Source: Antedon mediterranea
Lineage: Eukaryota > Echinodermata > Crinoidea > Comatulida > Antedonidae
Direction of reading: 5' to 3'
Length of the DNA: 64,000 nt
Assembly: GCF_964355755.1 (NCBI RefSeq)
Contig: NC_092670.1
Location: 34,457,795-34,521,794, forward strand
Shown: in pieces, positions 42,601 to 54,600 of the stretch
Position numbering within the stretch: the stretch's first letter is position 1
Layout of the letters: each line of letters begins with the position of its first letter
Position numbers and translations under genes: made by a program
The notes under the pieces: model-generated
Told to the model about the DNA's origin: nothing
Database searches by the model: none
Seen by the model: the letters and a program-made list of their open reading frames with translations, nothing else

Positions 42601-45600
42601 TCTTGGTTTTTCAAGGTTTTTTTTTTCTTAATTTCATAATGTATGAGTTCTTGGTTTTTCAAGGGTTTTTTTTTTCTTAATTTCATAATGTATGAGTTCT
42701 TGGTTTTTCAAGGTTTTTTTTTTCTTAATTTCATAATGTATGAGTTCTTGGTTTTGTTAAGGTTTTTTTTTTTTTCTTAATTTCATAATGTATGAGTTCT
42801 TGGTTTTTCAAGGTTTTTTTTTTCTTAATTTCATAATGTATGAGTTCTTGGTTTTGTTAAGGTTTTTTTTTTTTCTTAATTTCATAATGTATGAGTTCTT
42901 GGTTTTTCAAGGTTTTTTTTTTCTTAATTTCATAATGTATGAGTTCTTGGTTTTTCAAGGGTTTTTTTTTCTTAATTTCATAATGTATGAGTTCTTGGTT
43001 TTGTTAAGGTTTTTTTTTTTTCTTAATTTCATAATGTATGAGTTCTTGGTTTTTCAAGGTTTTTTTTTTCTTAATTTCATAATGTATGAGTTCTTGGTTT
43101 TGTTAAGGTTTTTTTTTTTTCTTAATTTCATAATGTATGAGTTCTTGGTTTTTCAAGGTTTTTTTTTTCTTAATTTCATAATGTATGAGTTCTTGGTTTT
43201 TCAAGGGTTTTTTTTTCTTAATTTCATAATGTATGAGTTCTTGGTTTTGTTAAGGTTTTTTTTTTTTCTTAATTTCATAATGTATGAGTTCTTGGTTTTT
43301 CAAGGTTTTTTTTTTCTTAATTTCATAATGTATGAGTTCTTGGTTTTGTTAAGGTTTTTTTTTTTCTTAATTTCATAATGTATGAGTTCTTGGTTTTTCA
43401 AGGTTTTTTTTTTCTTAATTTCATAATGTATGAGTTCTTGGTTTTTCAAGGGTTTTTTTTTCTTAATTTCATAATGTATGAGTTCTTGGTTTTGTTAAGG
43501 TTTTTTTTTTTCTTAATTTCATAATGTATGAGTTCTTGGTTTTTCAAGGTTTTTTTTTTCTTAATTTCATAATGTATGAGTTCTTGGTTTTTCAAGGTTT
43601 TTTTTTTCTTAATTTCATAATGTATGAGTTCTTGGTTTTTCAAGGGTTTTTTTTTTCTTAATTTCATAATGTATGAGTTCTTGGTTTTTCAAGGTTTTTT
43701 TTTTCTTAATTTCATAATGTATGAGTTCTTGGTTTTTCAAGGTTTTTTTTTTCTTAATTTCATAATGTATGAGTTCTTGGTTTTTCAAGGTTTTTTTTTT
43801 CTTAATTTCATAATGTATGAGTTCTTGGTTTTTCAAGGTTTTTTTTTTCTTAATTTCATAATGTATGAGTTCTTGGTTTTTCAAGGGTTTTTTTTTCTTA
43901 ATTTCATAATGTATGAGTTCTTGGTTTTTCAAGGGTTTTTTTTTCTTAATTTCATAATGTATGAGTTCTTGGTTTTTCAAGGGTTTTTTTTTCTTAATTT
44001 CATAATGTATGAGTTCTTGGTTTTTCAAGGGTTTTTTTTTCTATTTCATAATGTATGAGTTCTTGGTTTTTCAAGGGTTTTTTTTTCTTAATTTCATAAG
44101 CATCCAAAAGCATTCTGATGTATGAGTTCTTGTTTTTTTTCAAGTTTTTTTTTTTTAAATTTCATAATGTTCTTGGTTTTTTTTAAGGTTTTTTATTTCA
44201 TAATGTACGAGTTCTTGGTTTTTTTAAGGTTTTTTTTTTCTTAATTTTATAAGCATCCAAAAGCGATAAACTTCCCAATTACAGGATGCATAAACTATAT
44301 ATATCATGTTCATTTGAGGCTATAGAGTGGAGTAGAAAGATTCATTGAATTGATGAAATGTAAAAATAAATATAGTATTAATAGATTTGTTTAACAAATC
44401 TTGTGGTTATACTAATTAACAATTAATACATCATTAAAGAATCAAATAGTAAAGAATTTAGATAGCTACTTTGTCTTATTTTCTTGGCCATTGTGTACAT
44501 AAATGAAGATGAAAGAGAAGTAGGGGAGGGGGTGTGGAGTCATCTCCTGTGTTCAACATGGTAGGGGAGGGGGTGTGGGGTCATCTCCTGTGTTCGACAT
44601 GGTAGACACACACAATACCATACCCATCCACAAAATTACAAAATTAATGCAATCCATACCGTCATTTTTCTCTCTTTTCTTTGTTCAATTACCCAGTCTA
44701 GTTTTTTCTACAAAAGAACAAAATACAAAAAACATTAACATCTGAAAACAAAGGGATAATTAACTTTGTACTATCATCCACTATATATCTTTTTGGCAAA
44801 CTGCAAATATATGTAAATTTCTTTCTGTCATAAGCATGTGACCTATTTGGTTGTTTACAAAAAAAATGACCAATGACAAAATTTGAAACTGTTGGGAAAA
44901 AAAATAAAATGACTGAAATTATACTTGATGCAACTTTAGAATGTGAATTTATAGTACTTTATAGTTGGTTTTTATAGTCGTTTTCAGATTGTGGGCTTCA
45001 CACACGGTAACGGTAAGCGAAAAAGCCGTGTAGATTCTCCCACGTAGAATCTGTATCTATTGTCAGCAGAAACAAGTCTGCGTCGCGCTGTGTGTAAATG
45101 GTAATAAGGAATAACATAGATTCTATATTTTTATTACCGTTACTGCTTGTTTATGTAAATTGGCCTTTAGTCTGTTTATACAGCAATATAATACATTTGG
45201 GGATTACAGATTTCAACTGTCTAGAAAGTCGTTTTAATTATATAACCAGTTTGGCTGATCTCCTAGTTTGAACTTAAATGTAATGGTAGGCTTATCCAAC
45301 AGTTCAAATCATTAAATCAACAGCGTAAATAAAGACTTTATCACCCACTATAGCGGAAGTTACCATACCTAGCCTAGCAATTCCACAGTGGCAAAATCTA
45401 ATATCTCATACACACACATACTGGGTAATAGACCCTATACTGATGTTCTGTAGTTTTCGTAACTCCTCTCAAAATCTAATCTGCCATTTAGTAGAAAGAA
45501 ATATTACTGTATTTAACACTTTTACATAACAATTTAACTTGTATTTGAAATTATTAATACAAGATTAGCTTCAGCAAACATTTAGAAGAAACTATGTGTA

Positions 45601-48600
45601 AGCATTGTCAAATTAGAACCCTCAACAGTGTATTATGATTTCATCCCCAACTCGATTGTAGACTTCTGCTATTTCCCTTACTAACTAAAAATGATTTTTA
45701 TATAACAATAAGATTTGTTAAATGTATATATTCACGTCAGGGAACTTGTGGAAAACCAAAGAAAAAACTGATGTATAAACCTACACAAAACTACCAAATC
45801 TTGACAAAAAATTAGCACACATAACCATATTTGTTTTTACATTCATTAAATCCTTTGATAAAAATGAACTTCCATTATGAGAAACAATTTTCTCTATTAT
45901 TGTACTATATACAATGGTGAATGTATAAAAAAAGGTTACATTATGTTTTAACAATACATTGTGGTTAAACTTCCTAAGGTCCATAGGCACAGTCTAGGGT
46001 AGATGCTTGTTGGAAACAATGTATCAGACTTATATTGCGTTTCCCACTAATGATATATACAGTCATGGTTCTTAAATGTCTATCCCCCTTTTTGTTCTTG
46101 TTCTTGTTCTTGTTCTTTGAATTTTACTTTTTACTTTTAACAATATTGAAGATTTTGTTAAACTTTCCAGTGAACTGTGCTTTTGGCAAATTACAAATGT
46201 AGCTGCTTGTTTTCAAAGTTGAAAACAAAATACTGACTTATATACACGTGAACTACTGCAGAAGTGTACATAGTAAGAAGTGAGAAAAAACTCAACATAT
46301 TGTGAAATCACTATATGCCCTGCTTTTGTTCACAAATATTATTATCCAGGGTCCAAAAAAATAATTGCGGCTTAGGAAGGCGTGAATTAATAAAAGATTA
46401 TACATGTTTTGTTTTGATATGTGTTGTTTAATTACATGTAATTTCGCGCTCTTTCCTCAAATCATGGTTGATAAGGAAGTGTTGTTCACGTGAACGTGTC
46501 TTACCACCAAGGCCTTGGTTCAATCCAGTGCAAGGTCATCAGAAAACAAAGTAAATTCTTGTTTATAACAAAGACATCTTTCAACAGTCACTATTAATAA
46601 TATGTAATGAAGTCTGCATTTCGTTTCCAATTACATTTGTAAATATCATTGTAATTATGTTAAACACAAAGACTATAATTCTAGTTAACATTAATACATA
46701 TTTTCATTTCTAAGTCATAAAAATCAAATTACAACAATTTGTTCAATATTTAATTCTGATAAAAGTAATATAGTGAATTCTTTTATCAGACACAAAGGAC
46801 TTTTATATATGTAAATCCTTTTGTATTGTTTAGAATACAATAGACAGTCCCACAATATGAAAGTGCATTGACACAAATTAATTGATTTTTGTTGTGAGAA
46901 CATTAAAAATTAAATAAAGCTTCAAACAAAGAACATTAATAGAGAAGGCTTTTAAAGTGCATTTTTCATTTCTTTGTCGTGTTTTAATTAAATATTCAAC
47001 TAGCTTATAATAGCTTAAAATAACATTGGATTATACCAAGCTGGATTATTTGTGTAAACTTTCTTTTTGAAAAGTTGATTTTAATTCTATTTATAGTGAA
47101 TTGGTTGCAGGTATTATAAATTAAATGATATCTATCTACTATCAAACAATGGAGAACTTATTTCTCCATGATCAAACCAAATGAACAAAACAATTATAAT
47201 TTCTAATTCCAAGTCAAATTTTATTTATCTCAGAAATTGAGAAAATCATTTATCATATGACACAAAATACGATTGAAAAGGGCAAATTTCAAAAGTTTTT
47301 GTCACACGCATGGATGTTCAAATAATGTTGTCATATATGAGAAATGGAGTATGTAAATTTGTAATAAACTCAACGTATCTAAAATGGAGGTTATTGACAA
47401 CAGAATCATGTTTTAACAAAACAAGTTCAATCAGTGAAATATATAAACAGTTATTTGTTTTCTTTGTTGTTTAAGTTCATATAAGATCTTGGTCAGGGGG
47501 AAATTTACTGAGGCAAATCTGTTAATATAAATCTGAAATCACATTTTATGTTATAGTATTATGTACTCAAATAATGTTTAAAGTGTTGTTTCATAGCAGG
47601 TTAAAAATGAGTGGATTGGAGACCTCTTGAGTTCCGAGGCCCTGTTTTTAGCTAATGAGCACTCATAGTCTTTATACCATTGCTAATCCTCAATATTTAA
47701 ATATATTTCATCTAAAAGGAACTTTGCACGTAAACTGACATAGCCCATTTATTTGTGTACTTTTCATGACACTAAATTGTTTCACAGTAAAAGTCCTTTT
47801 ATCGGCTTGTTTTACTAGTTACTACTATATTTTGCATATCATACATAAATAAGTAATATTGAGAGTAAAAATAATAAACATATCTATTAAACACTTTAAC
47901 ATTTCCTGGACAAGTTACACATACATACAACAATCTATTGTTTTCTATGATACATCAAATTTTACCTTAACTTTGTCATTGCTTGGTTCTATATGCTGTA
48001 CAAAAGTTAGATTACTCTTAGCATACTCATGTCCTGTGTAAAAAAAACACATGCTATTTATTAAACCAACACTTAAAATATCATTGTTGTTTTTACATGG
48101 CGAATAAACAGGTTTGTGGTATGCTACCTGTTTCCATAGGGAAATATAGTTAGGTTTGGTAACCTAAATTCACTAATACTGTATTATTTTTATTATTAAG
48201 CAATTCCATTTTGTTATTTTTATTATTTGTGCTATTTGGCAAACAGCTTTCTTTGTTTTTGTTTTTTTAATTACATTAATGTTTATTACCTGGCCATATA
48301 AATGTATCATCAGCAAGTTCACAAACTTTGTCTAAAGATTGTAACATTTCCATCGCTGAACTTTCAAACATTCGACCTAAAAAATACAAAAAAATATTAT
48401 TATCTAAATTATCTATATATTCAATTCAAGTTTATTTAACCACGGAGGCCCAGATCAACACGTGCACATACAAAAAATACAAATACAATTTCAAAAATGT
48501 TTCTACAATATTATTATGTACAGTATATAAATAAATATTTAAAAGTTTTAATCAAGTTTATGTTTAAATGATTTTAGGGTCGTAGACGAGTGAATGTCAA

Positions 48601-51600
48601 CACCTTAACCTCTATAATTAAATTTTTTTTATTTTTTATTTTATGTACCTTCACTTTTATATATTTATATTTTAGTCTACTACGTAGCATTGTTACTATA
48701 CTTATAGGCCTACGGAAGTCACGACTTAAAGTTCAGTGAACTTACTGTGACCACCATCCACCCACATTTAATATATGTATACTCATGTTTGTTCAAATTA
48801 TATATATAAGTGAGTGGAAAAATAAACGAAACGAAAACCGAAACGAAACACCAACCTTATAGGCGAGAGAAGGGTAGAGTGGAGGAAGCGGGAGTTTTTA
48901 GCATGGAATTGGAGATGAGAGGAATGTCGGCCATTTCGAAGGGACAAAAACAAATTTGGAAGATGGAAGAAATGGATTAAGAGGATGAAATGTTAAAAAT
49001 AAGATTCTTCTTGAAACAAATGCCTCATTTTGATGATGATGATTTCTATTTTTTTAATACAAATAAGTAGAGACGAGAAATTTATAAAGTTGCTCCACTT
49101 GTATTTAAGAATTTCACATCTAATACTAATTTTATACAAGACTGGAACATTTAGTAAAAGAAATATGAAATGCTGGTACAGATTTAGCTCTCGTGAAAAT
49201 TCAGTTTTATATAACAGACCATTAAATGGGAATCACTTAATTTCATTTTATCGTTTCATCACATGCTCCTTTTGTTTAAAGTTTTTAGTTTGACCGTATA
49301 AAATCAAACAAATCTGAGCAAATCATAAATGGATAAAAGAAAGGTTACAAGATGTTTTCAGAATAAAAATGGTAATAAAGTTTTAATGATTGTAAAATCA
49401 TAACATACTACTACATTAAACATTTGAGATTTCATTCAGTCTTTGTCTTATATTGTTTAACATTGCAGGTTGTTATGTGGTAGATTAAAAGAACACATGT
49501 TCTATTTATAGATGCCTTGGTTCGAATCTTCGCTCCTCTTAAAAAAATGTTTATTCCATTCCTACTTTTAATACTAAAACATATGGCCTAAGCACCTTTT
49601 AATTCTGAGCTCTCTCATACACTGTGCCTTTAATCACTTTGACTCACTGTTTGAATTGGCGCATTACAAATTCGTATTATTGTTATTACTATATGTGTAT
49701 GAAATAATAACATTTAAAACTTTTTTCCATATTTCATTCGTCAGGCTAATGATGATGGATTAATTTGTCAATACTTAGAATGTGAAAACAATAATTAGAT
49801 GATCTCAACCTCAAATAATTCTATATTACTTTTACCATCAAACAAATCAATTGTAGGCAAATATGATAAAGATAAAGTTGAAGATCCCACCCTGACCCTA
49901 AAACAAATGCAAATGAAATCTGAAATCATTTTAAAATTAGCTCAATTTAACCATGAAAAATCTAGGAACGGTTTTTTTCTTCTTAAATTGCATTTAAACA
50001 AGTTTCAACGTGTGCATCAATACCATCCCACACAGACCAATTCGGTAACTTGACCTTGGTCTACCCTTTATACTGGAGCCGATACGCAACATGTGACGGG
50101 CAGCGATGAAAAGTACTTTAAGCCAAATGTATAAAGACAATTCAAAAGTATAAATCAGAAATCCTTCATTTCGATCCACATTACTTCCTGTATCCATTGC
50201 AACCTATAAAACAACTTCCTTTAACCCTCACTTAAATAAAGAATTTATAGTTTATAACTACCCAAGTGAAATGCTTAAGAAAACAAATACATACGATTAC
50301 AAGTTAATTTCGACATAAGAAAATATTATTTCAAACTATATTGAAAACACTATTGACAAAAAAAATTAATGGCTGAGGTTCCTGGCAAAGCTCATATACT
50401 GCGAACTGTTCATGTTCATGTTATATTTTGTTACTACTGTAGCAATAAGTAAAACTTAGAAACTGTTCATGTTCACATTTCATTCCTTGCAACAAGCAAA
50501 CCCTAGAAACTGTTCATGTTCACATTTCATTCCTTGCAACAAGCAAACCCTAGAAACTGTTGATGTTCACATTTCATTCCTTGCAAGAAGCAAACCCTAG
50601 AAACTGTTTATGTTCACATTATATTTTGTTCCTTGCAATAAGCAAACTCTAGAAACTGTTCATGTTCACATTATATTTTGTTCCTTGCAATAAGCAAACT
50701 CTAGAAACTGTTCATGTTCACATTATATTTTGTTCCTTGCAATAAGCAAACTCTAGAAACTGTTCATGTTCACATTATATTTTTTTCCTTGCAATAAGCA
50801 AACTCTAGAAACTGTTCATGTTCACATTATATTTTGTTCCTTGCAATAAGCAAACTCTAGAAACTGTTAATGTTCACATTATATTTTGTTCCTTGCAATA
50901 AGCAAATCCTAGAAACTGTTAATGTTCACATTATATTTTGTTCCTTGCAATAAGCAAACCCTAGAAACTGTTCATGTTCACATTATATTTTGTTCCTTGC
51001 AATAAGCAGACTCTAGAAACTGTTCATGTTCACATTATATTTTGTTCCTTGCAATAAGCAAACTCTAGAAACTGTTCATGTTCACATTATATTTTGTTCC
51101 TTGCAATAAGCAGACTCTAGAAACTGTTCATGTTCACATTATATTTTGTTCCTTGCAATAAGCAAACTCTAGAAACTGTTCATGTTCACATTATATTTTG
51201 TTCCTTGCCATAAGCAAACTCTAGAAACTGTTCATGTTCACATTATATTTTGTTCCTTGCAATAAGCAAACTCTAGAAACTGTTCATGTTCACATTATAT
51301 TTTGTTCCTTGCCATAAGCAAACTCTAGAAACTGTTCATGTTCACATTATATTTTTTTCCTTGCCATAAGCAAACTCTAGAAACTGTTCATGTTCACATT
51401 ATATTTTGTTCCTTGCAATAAGCAAACCCTGGAAACAGTTTGCTTTATAGTTATATTTTTTTCTAAGAAATTAGTCAGAGTAATTTTTAGGTTATTTGCT
51501 CACATAACAGCACAAACAAGCACTAAGAAGTCATATCTAAAAGTCAACACAGGGTTATTTTTTCTAAGGATTTGTGAACTTGTTAAATTATTCATATTTT

Positions 51601-54600
51601 CTATGATCTTCAGTTTTGACTGTATATACAAGAGGTTCCAATCGCATTTTAGAAGGCATGATTTTTTATAGAATTTTCTGTTTTATGACTAATAATGAAA
51701 TGTTAGCATTATATGATGAGGTCTTCACTGGTCAAACAAACACACGTCTACTTTAAAAAAGAAGTGAATATCACTGCTCGTGCCATATGGAATAGTTGCA
51801 ATAAAAATTTACAATAGCAATAAAAAAATATTGTGGTATCTTTGTGATAATATCAAATAAAACTAGATTTAGTTCGTCGCTATGACGAATTATAGGTTAT
51901 ATGCATTGATTTAAATAAAGATAATTGATTTTTAAAAGATATTTTGATTGATTGATTTTCTCAGATTCTTTAATTATTTATAATATATGATAGGACCTTG
52001 CTAACGCGAATACAATAGCCGGTATCACAATCCGACAAAGATTCCTCTGCGTATAATTTCATAAACCACATTTGTTGTTACATAATAATAAAGACATAAG
52101 TTACTTTTTATCTAGATTTCATTATAAATCATGTGTATAATATATACATTAAGAAATAAATTTGAACAAACAATACGGATAATAAAAATAAAATCTTATT
52201 TCGTTTCCCAAGGTGAGACTCGATCTCGGTACCTTGAGTGCCATAAACACGAGCACAGACCACCGAGCCATACACAACTGACTAAAAGTTGTATAAAAAT
52301 TCCTCCGTGTATTTACTATGCAGTAACCACTTTGGTGCAGATAGATTATTACATACCGCAATGAATTATAATTTTTTACTATGATGACATCTCTAAAAAT
52401 GTACAAAAATGATGCACTGTCAAACTATATACTTTTAACTTTAATATATGAACTTTTGAAGGAAGAAAGTTAATGTTAATTTTGTTATTATGGCCTAAGA
52501 AAATGTCATAATTTGTTTGATTGTCGAAATGAATTTTTTTTTATTTAATATGCAATTAATTATGGCTTAATCAACTTTTGTTCACTTAGTTTAATATTAA
52601 ATCATACATAAGATACATACACTTCAAGAAAATGAAATAAAAAATATGTGTTCCCGAGCATTCTGACGATCTATATTAATTTTAAAATTTAGCATATTTT
52701 CACCATTTTGTTAACTTACACGTGCTCGTATAAGGCAATTTCACGTTGAAAAGTGAATAAAATATGATGATATTATTAAAGAAAGGTTGTACAACCGAAA
52801 TCGGACAAAAAGAGTGTGCATTAACGTATAACGCGCAGTGCGCGTGCAAAAATCTGCGCACTCATGGCAATTTTTTAAACGCTTAAAATTGCCTGAAACG
52901 TACTCTAATTTCATCGAAAATAAATTTTGACAATTTTGAAAATTTTAAGCGCGCGTACGCATGCGTTATATGCGCTACGCACGTAATTATATTGCCATAT
53001 GATGAAATATGACCTGAAATTTATGGGTACCAAATTTTGTTTAAAAGTGATTCATGATTGTGAAGATATGATTACAAACGTGATTTCGTGAAATCGCGCG
53101 TAGACCGCGTAATTTGTGATTGCGCACCGTGAAAACATAACCACATCGATTCCTGGCCATAAGGAATAAACTCTGAAAAATTGACTTAGCTAGATGAAAC
53201 TGATATCAAGATAATTGACGGACAAAATAGTGCTAAGGAAAGAATAAATAAAGGAATAAATAAATAAAGATTCTGACAGAATCAAGAGGTTATATGCATG
53301 ATAATGCATATAACCTAAAAAGTTGCTATAGATTCAAATCTCAAAGCCAAACAAAGCAATTTTAATGTACATACTATGAAAAGTAATTTGAAACCGTACA
53401 ATGACCAATTGTAATCCCATGTTCGAGTATAATCCCACCCCCTATTAGGCTAAATTTGAACACAACAAATTGGTAATTCTACATAATTACAATAATCAAA
53501 ACGTAGATCCTCAACAACCCTAATTCTGTAGGCTTTTCCACCTTCTTAAAGCTCTATCAAACTTTATGTAATGTGCCCATATTTGGACACGAAATCATAT
53601 ATTACTACCATATTTTGGGCACGCACTTTTTTTGTCAAACTGGTTTGGACGTGTTACAGGGTTTTACAATAAACTCACCTAACTAACTACTATTTCTGTA
53701 CAAAAGCAGATCTTCTAGCGTAATTAAATTTGTTTTTTCATACATTTTGAAATGGTTATTAATTCTAAAGGTGGATGAAAATAGCCATTTTTTTGTAGAA
53801 CGTTATTGAGTTTGACCCATAACCTTTATGAAAAGGTGTTTCCAGATAAGGTGGGACTCATCCTGTCTGCATATACTAGCCTCCACAATCCATGTTGCAG
53901 TCACCTGAATGTTGCAATGCCACCAATTGAAGAGCTAACACAATATTCAACAGACTTTATGAAAAAGGTGTTTCCAGACAAGGTGGGGCACTCCTGTCTG
54001 TGCTCTCTGCAATCCAGACTACGTGCCATTTTGCATTACCATCAATTGAAGAGCTAACCCAGTAATGTAAAATGTTGAGTGGTCATGTGGTTGGAGCATA
54101 GTTAAATCTTCTTGGAATTTTGCAATACCAGCAATAGTAAAGATTTCTAATCATTGAACAAAATTTTAAGAAAAAAAAAATTTTCAAAACAAGGTAGGGC
54201 ACTAATCCTGTCTGGACACACTAGCTTCTGCATTCCAGGAAGCCTGAAATATCTTTATATCATAGATTATTATTATGCTCTTCTCCCTGTGAGCACAAGT
54301 ACCCTACTCATCTTGAAAGATAAACTGTGCACACAAACACAAGTGAGTGCACACTATTGAGGTGCACACACGTGATGTACACACAAATAAGGTCACACAA
54401 GTGAGGTGCACACAAGTTAGTGCACACAAACAAAGTACACACAAGTGAGGTGCACACAAGTGAGATGCACACAAGTGAGGTGCACACAAGTGAGTGCAAA
54501 CTAAGTAAGTGCACACAAGTGAGGTGCACACAAGCAAACTACACACAAGCGAGGTGCACACAAGCAAACTACACACAAGCGAGGTGCACACAAGCAAAGT

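Noticed and set aside
40181-44058. Long repetitive frames on both strands over the minisatellite
   Set aside because: They are products of a unit length divisible by three and poly-T runs; the peptides are pure repeats of the monomer and change with every indel.
50400-51435. CRISPR-like array
   Set aside because: Units are directly adjacent with no unique spacers, and the setting is an intron of an animal gene.
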